A program made the position numbers and the translations under genes. A stretch of 64,000 nucleotides of DNA, from NCBI GenBank assembly GCA_013368315.1, contig JAACJM010000195.1, forward strand, positions 95,642-159,641. The letters are read 5' to 3'. A model generated the notes under the pieces. That model searched no databases. It was not told where the DNA came from and was given only the letters and a program-made list of their open reading frames with translations. Each line of letters starts with the position of its first letter. Positions within the stretch are counted from its first letter, which is position 1. This document shows, one piece after another, positions 41,563 to 53,500 of the stretch. Source of the DNA: Tetrapyrgos nigripes (Eukaryota; Basidiomycota; Agaricomycetes; Agaricales; Campanellaceae).

Positions 41563-43590
41563 TTATCTACCCTTCCAGTACATGCGCAATGAGTAATCCC
41601 CCAGCTGCAGATTTTGAGTCCTCTTAATCTCAGCAGTCACAAGCTCATAGTCCGTAAACTTGGTCTCCGCAAACCCTTCGCCCTTCAATCGCTTCCCGGC
41701 CCTTGGCCCAGAGTCGAGATAGGATTTCCAAACATATTCAGAAGTTTCGTGAGAGGAAGACTCTTGGACAATAATATCAGTCCAAACTGAAGATCCTTGG
41801 AGCCCAAATGCGACGTGAAATATATATGAATAATCCCATCGGTATGTAAGTAGGCGGAACGTAGGATGACTGCATTCCTTCGGATCATCGGGATGTGGTC
41901 GGAAGACGGTAGCATAGGCCATATCTTGAGTAATCCTACCAAAGGGATCAGGTGGAAAGATCCCTTGGAGCTCGAGATGCTCGTAGCCGCCTATGCTCAA
42001 CATGGGATGAGCTATTACACCCAAATCAGGGAGTCGCAATGGACCAGTCCAGAGGCGAATTTCTGGGTCATCTTTTGCAAGATAACCAACGCCTATCTTC
42101 TCCTGCGAATGTCCTCTCTTCTCAGATGTAATCATTATGTAGTTTCCACTTTTCAGTTTCCCTAGAAGAGTATCCCCTGGAATGGAACCTTCGATCGAAC
42201 TGTAATCAGTTGACAGGGAAGGCCGGCCATTTTTACGGGCGATGCGGAAAGAATCTCCAGTTTTCCGAGACAGGTAATAAGCACCGGCACCTGTATATTC
42301 GCCCAAAAATAGAAATACTGTATGTTCATCGATGCTAGAGATGCTGCTTGAACGTTCTTGATAAAAGAAATCCCAAGCTGATCGAAGAAGTTCGATTTCG
42401 TACTGCGATGTCCACCTGGATGTATTCGAGGCTCGGACCCTGCGCCCTGTGACGAGATGCTCTGTGACAGTGAGCTCCCGAACGTCATCCATTGGCGGCA
42501 GCGAGCTCGTCAAGAATATTTCGTCTGGATAACACCGTACGTATTGATGTTCACTCGTCTTTCGGAGATAAACGGTCAAGTGGCTACCGCCTCTCTTGGA
42601 CTGGCAGAGTAGATGTGCAAGGAAGATGGGTTCGCCAAAGTGCTCGGAACTGGAAGGGATGGGATTGAAAGGAAGATGGATATGTAGGCCATTGTTATTG
42701 AAAGAATAGGATGATTGGTTGCCGATGAGTTCCACATTTGAAGCCTGCACGTCGCCTGACATCCTAAATTCATAGGGTGATCGAGCTAGCAAACCCCTTG
42801 TCTCGGTGTTCCTGGCCGGGCGATCGAACTCCCACGGCTTCAGCGTGGGCGGTACCGCAACCCAAGCAAAGATGCTCCGATCATCGGAAATCCTGATAAT
42901 CTCCTGCTGTAGCCGCATGAACGCTTTGACCCCACCCTCCCCATAGATCGGCGACATACTGACACCAAAAACCCCCAACAAACAATATGCTTGGTCCTCC
43001 GGCCTCGTAGTCTCTCGAAACGCTGCCCATGACATCCTCTGAGCGACACTGTATTCGTCGATAATCCGTCCCTCGAACACATCTACTGGGATGCCAGTAA
43101 CCGCCGACACTACACCCCGCAAGCCCCATCTGGTCCCAATCTTTTCCCAGCCCTTATCCAAAAATATGACATATTCAGGAGCGAGCAACTCTTGAAGCGT
43201 CCAACCCCTCCTGAACCATCTACTATCTCTGAAGTTGGAATTTTCATGTCCAGGATGATACTCTCCAGAGACGTCAGATAGGTAGACGTAACACATTGCT
43301 GCGTCCTCGTAATACTGGTACATTGAGTTGAGCGCTTCGGAGAGCTCGGCACTGCTTTCCTTGTTGATACAACATGAGTCGATCCAGATCCAATCGAAAC
43401 GATAGCGACGAGCACGGGCACAAGCGTTCTCGACTTTACACCAGCCAGCTTTGGATCGGGCGACGTCGAGGTTCTGGATATCCTGAAAAGTAACCTCGTC
43501 CTGCTCCCAAGTGTGCGAGAGGATCACATAGCGTGGAATATCGGTGAAGAACTGCTTGACTGTGAAGTCTTTCGTATGTAAGAGACGCAT
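41563..43590 (-). CDS. HET-domain protein, copy 2
   Basis: Single-exon gene of 675 aa, paralogue of 33047-35089. The HET domain (YVILSHTWEQDEVTF, WIWIDSCCINK, RGWTLQELLAPE, DQAYCLLGVFGVS) is almost unchanged. Differences concentrate in the C-terminal half: loss of KE in PPTLKPW, a rewritten stretch around DFFYQERSSSISS and EYTGAGAYYLSRK, and an insertion KFTDYELVTAE near the end. All indels keep frame, so both copies appear to be under selection or the duplication is young. The variable C-terminus would fit recognition specificity, as in other incompatibility genes; that is inference. Confidence 0.85.
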   Translation of the reverse strand: MRLLHTKDFTVKQFFTDIPRYVILSHTWEQDEVTFQDIQNLDVARSKAGWCKVENACARARRYRFDWIWIDSCCINKESSAELSEALNSMYQYYEDAAMCYVYLSDVSGEYHPGHENSNFRDSRWFRRGWTLQELLAPEYVIFLDKGWEKIGTRWGLRGVVSAVTGIPVDVFEGRIIDEYSVAQRMSWAAFRETTRPEDQAYCLLGVFGVSMSPIYGEGGVKAFMRLQQEIIRISDDRSIFAWVAVPPTLKPWEFDRPARNTETRGLLARSPYEFRMSGDVQASNVELIGNQSSYSFNNNGLHIHLPFNPIPSSSEHFGEPIFLAHLLCQSKRGGSHLTVYLRKTSEHQYVRCYPDEIFLTSSLPPMDDVRELTVTEHLVTGRRVRASNTSRWTSQYEIELLRSAWDFFYQERSSSISSIDEHTVFLFLGEYTGAGAYYLSRKTGDSFRIARKNGRPSLSTDYSSIEGSIPGDTLLGKLKSGNYIMITSEKRGHSQEKIGVGYLAKDDPEIRLWTGPLRLPDLGVIAHPMLSIGGYEHLELQGIFPPDPFGRITQDMAYATVFRPHPDDPKECSHPTFRLLTYRWDYSYIFHVAFGLQGSSVWTDIIVQESSSHETSEYVWKSYLDSGPRAGKRLKGEGFAETKFTDYELVTAEIKRTQNLQLGDYSLRMYWKGR

Positions 43591-44191
43591 AACGGAGGAA
43601 GTATCGAGAGTCGACCTGAAAAACGAAGGGTTAAAAGAAATCCTGAGGAAAGAGTGTCGAGTACTTACTGAAGTGAGGGTTCAGGACAATCTGTTGAGAA
43701 AGTTCAACCATGGCTCAAACCTTTATACACTGTTCATAGACGCTGCACAATCACCAGAGCTGTCTGCATAACTACAGCTGAGTTTAGAACGAAATGTCAA
43801 TATGATTCATGAGCACATCGATTACACGCCTTCAGAACGGTTCTAGCTGGTTTTTCATGATCAGTCACTACACGTTCTTCGTCAAAAATACAGTCCTGCA
43901 TTTGCCCTCGGCCAGCTACAGTAGCTCGGGTGAGGTATGTCTTCCAGCGTCACCCATGCTGGTACATCATCACCCCGGAGCTTCATTGAAATCCTCACTC
44001 CTCCCAATCATAATCCATGACCGTAGATGCTCTTCCACGCCACCATTTCCACCCTATCTCTTCTTTACTTAATCCCCTTAAGGCTCATACCCACTTACGA
44101 CCTCAAGATTTCTTTCAACACCACTTCCCGAACAATGAAATTCTAGTACCCTCGATCAGTCTGGCCCGATGACAGCTGTAACGTGCTCATG

Positions 44192-44440
44192 GCTGAGGCA
44201 ATGCGAGTCCATGCGGAAGGTGGGAGGATGCACGTTTTGAAGGTATGTTTTTGACTCTGTGAATGTGTCGTTGAGACTCATTGCTGAGGCAAGACTAGAG
44301 CATGCGGAAGGAGGGAGAATGCATGTTTTGAGAGTATGCATTTGACCTAGTGACGGTGTCGTTGAGACTCGTTGCTGAGGCAAGGCTAGAGCATGCGGAA
44401 GGAGGGAGAATGCATGTTTTGAGGGTCCCCCTATTCTCGT
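44192..44440 (+). repeat. three-copy 91-bp tandem repeat upstream of HET copy 2
   Basis: GCTGAGGCAA..CATGCGGAAGG..GCATGTTTTGA units start at 44192, 44283 and 44374, an exact 91-bp period. Copy 1 of the duplication has only two units (35931, 36009), so the array length differs between the paralogous loci. Confidence 0.8.
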
Positions 44441-44689
44441 AGAGAGAGACGAACTGGGAGGTGTCTGTCTGGGGCAAAGGACTGCCGGCCTTGTAATAGG
44501 GGTATAAGTTCAATGCCGGCACTGAAAGAGACGTTGAGGATGATGGATAGGTATACACAAAGCGTCAAAAACCACTTGGAAGGATTGTTATAATCCTTAG
44601 AAGTAACGAACATTCATTTGAGACACCCAGATGACCCAGACGAGTAGCGCCCAGCGTTCTTTCATAGATCTTGCTTCAATTGTGTCACA

Positions 44690-47245
44690 CTGAGGCTTGA
44701 AATTTCTGAAAACTTGAAAGTTTACCGGTATCACTTGAGGATTACGTCCAGCAGCAGAATTATGAGCAAGCAAAGATGTTGAGTGGCATATGCCGAGTGG
44801 GCTGAGGCAGCCAGAAGAAGGGAACGACAAAGGCAAAGCTGCTAGAAGGGCAGCTGCTCACTGGCAAAGGCGATAACTTCCGAAGTAGCGGGCTATGCCG
44901 CGTGCATGGCAGGCATGTGATCGCAAAATTTGGAACTCGCCACGACATTGCCTGGCTTTCTCGACGTGGCCCAAAGCCATTCAATATTTGATCAGCTTGT
45001 ACACACGTCTGGTCACTTTCCTCGGTGTACTACCTTCACTTTGACGCCGACGTGAGTTGTCTCATACTTTTTATTTGACACTAACTAACGATTTGTTCTT
45101 TTTTTCGCGTTTTATGTCTTCTTTTTGTTCTACATATCTAGACACTGAAGCAACCTCCCTACTATCCATACCCACCTCAAGACTTGCGAACATTGACCGT
45201 AAACTCTCCGAATCGCTCTTTTGCTTGCCAACCCCATCTACGCACAATGGATCCAACACATTCATTGAATACATCCAATGACCTAGACACTCTGACCCCT
45301 CACCCGTTCGCTCTCGTACTGTCGGTACCAGCGCATACAATGTCGAAGTTGATTGAAGTCCCACAAGAGTCTGGACGGTTCCAAAACTGGTTTGGAGAGA
45401 GCAAAAAGCCGCAGAAAGGGCAGCAGCAGACGACGAGAATGACTCAAAATGCTTTTCCTCTTCTCTAAGACGCACACTTTCTTACGTGCCCACCACTTCT
45501 TCCATCCAACTCTCGACCCTCTGCCCTTCTCCACCTTCACCAAAGAAATCACGCTCGCGAAAAGGGTTTTCTCCGAATTGCAGCCCAAGCTAAACCAACC
45601 CAACGACTCGGAGCACCTGTTGACGAGGGGAATGATCAAAGGACAGGTTTGGGTGGGTGGGTGTAAAGGAGATGATCGGGACTGGGGACGATAATGTTAA
45701 GATATTTTCGTTGGTTTTTGGACATAGAGGTGATGGTGAAGAAGGACATGATAATGAGGGAGAACGTAGTGGTGATAGTGGTAGTGGGTATGAGAGATGA
45801 TACTTCAGGTACATTTCCGTTCATCTTTTTCTGCGTTTTAGTGTCGGTTTTGTTCTTTCGAGTTTGCCCCTTTGTTCCTTTTTTCCTCGATATCATTTAA
45901 CGATACCTGCGACAACAAATACATAATAATCACTTCTTTTCTCCCTTTTCATTCAGATGCGTCGCCCAACCTACACCATCCCACATATGCATACTCCCTA
46001 CGTCCCCCTACGTCCCCGCACAACGCTCCCTACTCAATTCATTTGCCTACACTCAGGTCAACGGATGTCTTCACTCGTTTCCCATGTTGCCCGCTCTAGC
46101 AATGACAAAACCTCCCCCCTCGCCCTGGAGAATTGGAGAGTTGATCAGGGTACCGTTGCTGGGGATAGGCATTTCTTCCGCTCCTACTTCAGCATCTGGA
46201 CGTTTCGAGATACGGGTCAGGTTCAGGCAACGACAAGGCAACAATCAAGTGTCTTCACCTTCGCCTTCGGACAATGTGCATGGCATCGATGTGCAAATCT
46301 TTACTTGAAGGCTTCAGGCTCCGACACAGGGCAATCTTTACGCTCTTCTATGTATCTCTGGATTCACCATTCCTCATAATCGTCGTCGTCGTCATCGTCA
46401 AAATCCCGACGTTCTGCCTATCATGCTCGTCACACTTGTCACACCAGTCACCCATACAAAATCCGAACGCCCAAATGACCTCAACATTGTAGCATGCCAA
46501 CACATTGTGCATTCCTCACCAAACTCACGGTGGCGATTGACGGATACTACTTGTACCCTGGATGGAGCCGGATGGCCTCGAAGCTGCTGGTTCTGGAAAT
46601 ATTTCGATGGTCCGGTTTTTGGATGACAAAACCTACGATGGCAGCTAGCGCACTCGGTCCATCTGCGTTCGCTTTGAGGCTTTCGGTGAAGCATCCTACA
46701 TTATATATCTTGCTTTTGGTGAGTCTGGTTATCCTCATTGTGGAAATATCTTCCTGCTGATTATATTGTCAATAGTCGTTAATCTCAAAGACTCCGTCAT
46801 GGCGCTTTGTTTCCCTAGCGACTATTTAGGAACAGGCTTGGGCAGAACGGGCTGTGGCATGGGAATGATTTGAAGGATGCTGGGTAGTCTCTGGGACTGG
46901 CAGTCTGGGAACTGGTAGAGTATTGTTGTGATTATCTTCATCGTTTTCCTTGGTTTTTTGGACACTCGTGCAAGGGAATCGTAAGACAGACGTGGTTGTG
47001 AGCAAAATTGTAATTGAAATGAAATGCGTAGACTATATGGAAGGCACGCCTGACTTTGCGAGCTTGAGTGTCCAAACGACGTTGCCTTGGAAGAAAGCTG
47101 AAAGATGATGTGTCCCGCCAACATCGTTTTGGGAGTCATTGATACTAGGCTAACAAAGACACGACTTTGGGTATGGATAGCGGTGATCCAGGGGAGTCTG
47201 TTGATGGGTGGTGATGACCCTTTCCCATCACACACCGTGACACCG
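44690..47245. other. copy-2-specific segment, no supported gene
   Basis: Replaces the copia remnant of copy 1. Several plus-strand stretches look partly coding (about 45400-45600 with LSYVPTTSSIQLSTLCPSP; 46080-46330 with IGELIRVPLLGIGIS and QRQGNNQVSSPSPSDN), but frames break repeatedly. No family is recognised. Possibly a dead gene with introns. Confidence 0.35.
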
Positions 47246-47574
47246 AACCGTTCCTCCGCCAAAACACGTTTGTTCTCTTATCCGTCGTACTTTTAACGTA
47301 TATTCTCCCCATTCCAAGTATTGGAAATACAGTGATGAGTATCATGGATGGACTCAACCGGATGATGGTGACCAAAGACGGTGTGGAAGTGGAGAGGGAC
47401 GACTGGAAGATTTGGGGGTAGAAGTTGCTTTGTGTCTTTGGTGGGTCCTTTGCAGACGAGACGAGACGAAGCTAATGCCCTCCACCATCCCGTCGTACAA
47501 TACCCCCGAGCGCTTCTCCCCCCAACTCCACCACTGCCGGCATCGCCTTCACCATGTCTAACACGAAGAGACCG

Positions 47575-47835
47575 TTTACACTTACTCCAACGACAACCCC
47601 AACAAAGAACAAGGTCTTTTCATACTCTCCCAGATCCCACAACCCCCTCTCCTCACTCTCAAAATCCAACGTGAAATACCCACCCTCGCCGCTTTCTACC
47701 ACTACTCAATGTCACCTGGGTCGACGACTTCTACTGCGACGGCGGCGAGTGCGGATACGACGACGGCGTTGCCGCCTACTCCAAGTCCGATTATGAGTGC
47801 GTACAAGAGGAGGAGAGGGGGTGATGTAACAGGTG
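47575..47835 (+). CDS. unrecognised coding exon, duplication copy 2
   Basis: One frame reads EETVYTYSNDNPNKEQGLFILSQ, then PQPPLLTLKIQREIPTLAAF and a Ser/Thr/Ala-rich tail, and stays open to about 47840. The length and composition look coding, and a GT donor (GTGAGTATT) follows at about 47839. A stop lies upstream (TAA at about 47555), so an intron or truncation precedes it. The copy 1 counterpart is deleted and frame-shifted. I do not recognise the protein. Confidence 0.35.
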
Positions 47836-48888
47836 GACGTGAGTATTGTTCTTTTTCGTCGTTTTTTGTTTTTCTGTGGTGTTTTTCGTTACCCCACCCA
47901 ACTTTTCCGTCTTCACCTACTGCTGAAACCTATCAATAATCTGCTATCCCCATCTTCTCTTTCTTCCTCTCTATGTCTTTGATTGCATTTAAGCAAAGCA
48001 ACGGACTACTGACGTTCTCTTCCTTCTTCCTTCCTCTCCTTCTTGTATTCCCATCCCCACTACCGGCCTCGCCGCGTCCAACGTATACAATGTCAGCTGT
48101 GACTACGTTGTTGATTCCAACCCCCACCACCCTCCCTTCCCATCTTTCTCTTCTCTCCTCCCCGCCAAACCAAATCATCATCCCCCCTCCATCCATACTC
48201 GCAAACATGTTTGGTTCTTGAATTTGGTTTCAGGTCTTGTTTCTGATCTCGGTCTCGGTCTCAGTCTCGTGTGTAGGCCCCCTCGACGCCGTCTTCCTAT
48301 CCAGTATTGGAGTTGGTGTCCTGTCTGAGGACGGGGAGGAATGGTAATGGGAGGGAGAAGGGGGGCTTGCTATGGTAGGCCTGATAGCACATTACATTAT
48401 TACAATCATGAACACGAACACGAACACTTTTTTTGGATATTTTTTTTTGTCACTGTGTTAGTTGGTCTCGGTGTGGAGACGGGGAGCCCCGAACACTCGT
48501 GGGCACGTTGAACCAACCGACTGGGGAATGAGTCTAGTGACGAAGGTATACTATTGGTTGCAAAATGACATATGTACATACAGGGTTCCATGGGTCCTTG
48601 ATACACCGAAATTTAGAAGAGGTCCGGAATTGAAGGAGACTGAGTTTTCGGACGAACAAAGTTGACAAGCACCACGATAAATATCTCTAGATGAGTTTTG
48701 ACTACTACTGCTAAGCATTTGGAAGGGACAATGTGTCCGATGAAGACAATCTATTAAGAAATCCTCTTATCGGCTGAATTTGAGTCCTTGGGACACTTGT
48801 CACATCAGCTGTGATTCCCATTTTAGGGCAGATCCGATTATCTCGCCTATTGCGATCCAAAGGCGGACTGACATCTTGGCCACTACCA

Positions 48889-49330
48889 ATGTCCAAACGT
48901 ACTGGCGGCAGTGTTCCCTCCACCCCTGAACGCAAACGTGTTTGCACCTCATCTCATTCTGCGAGTCCTGAATATCCATTTTATCCAGGTATGTTATAAC
49001 TTATATGCAATTTACGGTTCTCTTCCTTACATTGCCTTTACAGACACTCCTAGTCCAGTCCGTGAAACCCATGGTGATCAGTGCTACAGACACGCCATCA
49101 CCCTCATCGAAGGGGCAGAGCTTCTGCACGATCTTCTATTCAGTGATTACAAAGAACGAATGATGGAAACCGCATGGACAATAAGAGGAGTGGACAGGCA
49201 GCTCTCTAGCATGCGGGATGCTCTCAACTTTGTAGAACTTGTGAGCCGGAAATTGGCTCTTAAAGATGAAGAGGACAAGGATACTGAAGACGAAGAGGAC
49301 GAGGATACTAAGGAACTGACGACTGAATAG
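48889..49330 (+). CDS. small two-exon protein with acidic tail
   Basis: Exons 48889-48988 and 49044-49330 join in frame to 128 aa. The N-terminus is basic and Ser/Pro-rich (MSKRTGGSVPSTPERKRV), the middle is a probable amphipathic helix pair (HAITLIEGAELLHDLL, ETAWTIRGVDRQLSSM), and the C-terminus is Asp/Glu-rich repeats (EDKDTEDEEDEDTKE). I do not recognise the family. It is convergent with the coiled-coil gene at 49372 with only 41 bp between the stops. The start at 48889 is chosen over an in-frame ATG at 48811 because it opens the SxxKR-type basic N-terminus; both are possible. Confidence 0.5.
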
Positions 49331-49371
49331 AGCTAACCATTTGTAGTACTCAATACAAGGTGTTCTATTGA

Positions 49372-49896
49372 TTATTCATCGTCTGAGTGTCCATCACTGT
49401 CATTGACGTCGCCGTTCACATCTGCTCCTTCATTACTATCATCACTATCCTCACTCCCTCCATCATTATTCTGCTGAGCCTGAGATGGTGCCACTTGATT
49501 AGAAGGAGGGCCAGTGGTCCGAGTCCGTGTCTTTGACTTGACGAAGTCAGATTTTTTGGGTTTTGGTGTAGCTCGAAGGAGGCCATCATTCTTCGAGGTG
49601 GGCTTGGTAGGTTTCTTCCAACGTGGCCGTCGCTTTTCATATTTTGCATTGTCTTTTTCCACCATCCACTTCTTCACTTCCTTTTCATAATCTTCCAGCC
49701 TCAAGGCATTCTTCGCAGCTCTCTTTTTTTCCTCTGTGTCCCACTTCTCCATCTCTTCCTTCCAAGCCATTTCTCCCTCCTTCCGTTCCTCTGCTTCCTT
49801 TTCCTCTGCTAACCTTGCATTCTCAGCATCCTCAACGAGGCAGAACATTTCATCATCTGTCAGTGTTGAATTGGTGCATTCAGTTGCAGCCATCAA
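49372..49896 (-). CDS. charged coiled-coil protein cut by a copia LTR
   Basis: A 174-codon frame. LTDDEMFCLVEDAENARLAEEKEAEERKEGE.. is a long charged coiled coil with regular Trp (MAWKEEMEKWDTEE, VKKWMVEKDN), followed by a basic RRPRWKKPTKP patch and an acidic DSDDSNEG tail. I have the impression of a common Agaricomycete repeat-associated protein, without known function. The first ten codons (MMAATECTNS) lie inside the 5' LTR of the neighbouring retrotransposon (from 49864), so the native start was displaced and the real N-terminus is unknown. Right of the element (56917 onward) I could not find a clear continuation. Confidence 0.5.
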   Translation of the reverse strand: MMAATECTNSTLTDDEMFCLVEDAENARLAEEKEAEERKEGEMAWKEEMEKWDTEEKKRAAKNALRLEDYEKEVKKWMVEKDNAKYEKRRPRWKKPTKPTSKNDGLLRATPKPKKSDFVKSKTRTRTTGPPSNQVAPSQAQQNNDGGSEDSDDSNEGADVNGDVNDSDGHSDDE

Positions 49897-50231
49897 CGAT
49901 ATCTATGTAGAACAATAGTAGTAGTTATAAATAGAACAATAAGATTATATAGACAATAAGTGTAGTACGATAATAGTGTACGAAACCAGCATTGTTCTAT
50001 CAAGTACAATAGAATCTTATTGTTACTCTAGTATTAGTTTACATGTATTTGTACCTCCTAAAAGGTATATAAGGACTTGTAGATAGTCCTCCAAATAACA
50101 AGTTTCATACTTAACCCACATCACTCTAACAAGCCTCTAACAAGCCTAACAAGCTAACTCTTATCCCCAGGTAAGTAGCGTAGTTGCCACTGCGTTTAGT
50201 AGTGTACAAGCCGTACCATGCCTGCTTAACA
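49864..50231 (+). repeat. copia element 5' LTR (368 bp)
   Basis: Begins TGTTGAATTGG and ends CCTGCTTAACA, with TGTTRA/TTAACA inverse tips. Compared with the 3' LTR I count about a dozen differences, several being TG or CA where the other copy has CG. Confidence 0.9.
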
Positions 50232-50249
50232 GGTTATGGGCCCCGAAGG
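50232..50249 (+). promoter_or_regulatory. primer-binding site, half-tRNA type
   Basis: GGTTATGGGCCCCGAAGG directly abuts the 5' LTR. Its complement contains GGGCCCATAACC, which fits the anticodon arm (CAU) of an initiator Met tRNA. That suggests priming by an internal tRNA cut as in Drosophila copia, rather than by the tRNA 3' end. Confidence 0.55.
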
Positions 50250-50548
50250 CCCTTGGGAGCGCCTTCAATGGCTGCAAACCATAGACTTCGCATACTACCT
50301 GGATGGCGCCTTCATGGCAGCCTGTGGCGCCCTTTGTGGCAGCCTGCATCGCCTTTAATGGCTTGATGATATGTCCAACAGTGCAGGACTTATGTCCAGC
50401 TGCAGTTGTTGACAATCTAGGGGAGTAGTCACTGTCATGGCGCGTTCATCGCTGCCTCTTTTCACTTTCGCATGGCGCATTTAATGCTGCCTTCTTATTC
50501 TGCATATGGATACATGCTGACAGTTGACTTCCCCAGATATTATCAAAG

Positions 50549-53500
50549 ATGTCCTCCAACATCCTGATGACTACTGTACCCATCTTTGCCGGTGTTGATT
50601 TCAACATCTGGGCTGACATCCTTCTCGCCTGGTTGCAGGCTACTGGACTTAGTTCTGTCCTTAGCTCTGATTGCCCTAATGATGCCGAAGTGAGTACCGT
50701 CTCTCCTCTATCCGCTGAAGATGCAGCAGCTCAAGCTGAGGCTATCACGACGGCTCAAAAGAAACAGGCTGACTGGGATGAGAAGAACGATAAGGCCATG
50801 GGGTCTATCAAACTTCGTCTCTCTCCTCCTGTTCGTCAGAAGACGCTCGGAATGACCACTGCCAAGGCAATTTGGGTCTTTCTCAAGAAGACCTACGGGA
50901 AACCTGGTGTTTCCGCAATCTACATGGATTTCAAAAGTGCTACCTCCATCACCATTCCAAACGACGCTAATCCTAGTGCTGCGATCGAGCTTATTTGCAT
51001 GCACTTCGATAGGGTCAGTGCCGCCGGTATCCCTACTGACGACCCCTCAGGCAATTCCCTTACAAAAATCACCAACTTCCTCATCATCATGTTCATCATC
51101 TCCAAACTACCCCCCAGATATGAGTATCTCATCAATATGTATACTCAATGTTCCATTCAACAAGTCGACAATCAAAATCTTGATGATCTACAAAGCGAGA
51201 TTCTCAATATCTGGGAATCTCGCCAAGGAGCTTTCAAGGGGCCTTCAGGGAAAGCCCAAGCCAACTGTCTTTCAGCTGTCAAGCGAAAGGACGGTAACCC
51301 TAGTTTCCAACAGCAGCAGCAGCAGCGCCCAAGTGGCAGCAGCAGCGGCGCTAACGGAAATAACAAGGGAAAGGGCAAGGGAAAAGCTCATTTCCGTCGA
51401 GGAGGTCGAGCTGGAAAGTTTGAACAGGCCAAGAGACAGGGCCAAGCACATCTTGCTCATGGTGATATGTCTCCCATGATGCACACAGTCACCGTCGTCG
51501 ACACGCCCGCTGCAGTTGATACCCGTAAGCCATTCTTTATAGAAACGGAAAAGCCTTTTGACGCCTTCTTCACAGGTACCAAAAGAGCTATCAACCTTGC
51601 ACGCAATATTGGCGCTAGACCATCTGGTGAGACTGTTGCTACTCTTGAAGATGTTGTCATGTCTCATACCAATCCTTCCTCCTTCACTTCACTTACTCCT
51701 GCTCCTCGTCCCAAACGCACTCTCACGGAACGCATCTATTGGAACAACCTTCAATCATCTTCTGATGGTTGGGGTGATGCTGGTAACTGGAATGGTTGGA
51801 ACGGTGAATATCCCGGAACTCAGACCGGTTCAGATGCCGATATGGCATGTGTTCAGGGAGAAGATGCCAATTCGAACGAGGACACCCTGGTGAACACATC
51901 GGAACTAGGAAGTGTGTTTGGCTCCACAATGATGGAGTCAGGTGCAAGGGTGCCTCAGGACACCAGGACTCCTGTTCCACTTATCGACCTTCTTGCCCAG
52001 GATCCTGCTGCCGATATACTCCAGTGCGCAATGCACCTTGGGGAGAGGTTCCAGAATCCAGAGGATTCCCTACACATCTATGGGGAACCTCTCCGAGCAA
52101 CACTGAACACCGTTGCCCCAATGGGCACTCTTTCACTGGCCCAACACATTGCTGCAGTCTGCAGCGAGATGCCAAGTGGCTCACAGCCTGCACATCCCAA
52201 TGGCATGACCACTCAATCCTTACCGTCCAGCCGTGTTGCAAGCCCAACACCTGGAACGACTTTGACGGGATGGGAATGGCTGACTCCTCATCTCCAAAAT
52301 GAGGATGGAAGGTACGACGAGCTAATCGATTGGCAGCGAGACACAACAATCGGACTAGGAGGGATGGAATTACCCTCCAGGGCTCCAACTCCGAGTTCAA
52401 TGCCAGAACTCCGGAGCATGTCTCCAAGCCTATCCGAAACCAGCGACCTCGAGTACATGTCGACTCCGCCATCCCTCGGAAGGATGAGTCTTCCTACATC
52501 ACCCATAGAGGACACCTCATCGTACGGAATTCCAAGTCCACGACCTTCTACCCCCGTCATGGTTACCGTCAATGCCGCAAATAATTATGGCTGGTCCTTA
52601 GACTCTGAAGTCTCCGGCATGGACAACGGTTATCTCAGGTCAGATCTCAATTCAGATCTTATGAATAAAAGTACTGATGCGCTTTTTCCAGCAGCTCGTA
52701 ATTTGGAAGCAGGTTCTTCATGTATATATTTATTACATACCGCTCCTCTGGGTTTAACAACCCCTTTTATTTATAATGATCTGTACACTAGCCCTGGCGG
52801 CAACAATAAATATTTATGTGCCTGTGGCACTCTGTTCTCACTATGCCAGAAGTGTAAGAAGAAGAGATCTGATACTGTCAAAATCCACTTCAGTGATGGA
52901 TGGTTACTTGATTCTGGAGCATCAGCGCATTTTACGTTCGACATCAATGACTTTGTTGAATTGAGTTATATAAAACCAATTCCAGTGAAAACTGCCAATG
53001 GATTCACGAACATTCGTGCATCCGGAACAGTCCTGATCTCTCAACGTAAAAGAGTTATGAAATTATATCCGGTGTATTACATTCCCGATCTAAATCAACG
53101 ACTCTTATCTGTTGGTCAATTCTTAAATGACAACATGTTTATGCGCGGTAACTCCGATCATATCACCATTTCGAGAAATACAACATTCTTAACTTTCTCA
53201 AAGCGTATACCGGAAGAAACGCTATACTATCTTCCACACAAATCAAAAATTGTTGCTTCTAAAGCCAATCTTTTGGTTTATCTTATCAACTATGAGATTT
53301 TACATCGTCATATAGGGCATCCCTCTCGTGATGTTCTAAAACATGTCCGACAACACACCCTTGGCACTCCTGAATTCATCATTCCTAAGGAACTTCCGTT
53401 GTGCAAAGGCTGTCTTGAAGGCAAAACTCCCAGACAGGCTTACCCTCCTAACGAACGACGTGCTACTCGTCCCTTCCAAATTATCCATACGGATTTACAT

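Larger units (their letters stand above)
40985..48580. repeat. segmental duplication, copy 2
   Basis: Direct repeat of 32490-39655, about 8.5 kb downstream. Copy-specific material lies between 44690 and 47245, where copy 1 has the copia remnant. Differences in shared parts are mainly point changes plus small in-frame indels in the HET gene. Confidence 0.85.
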
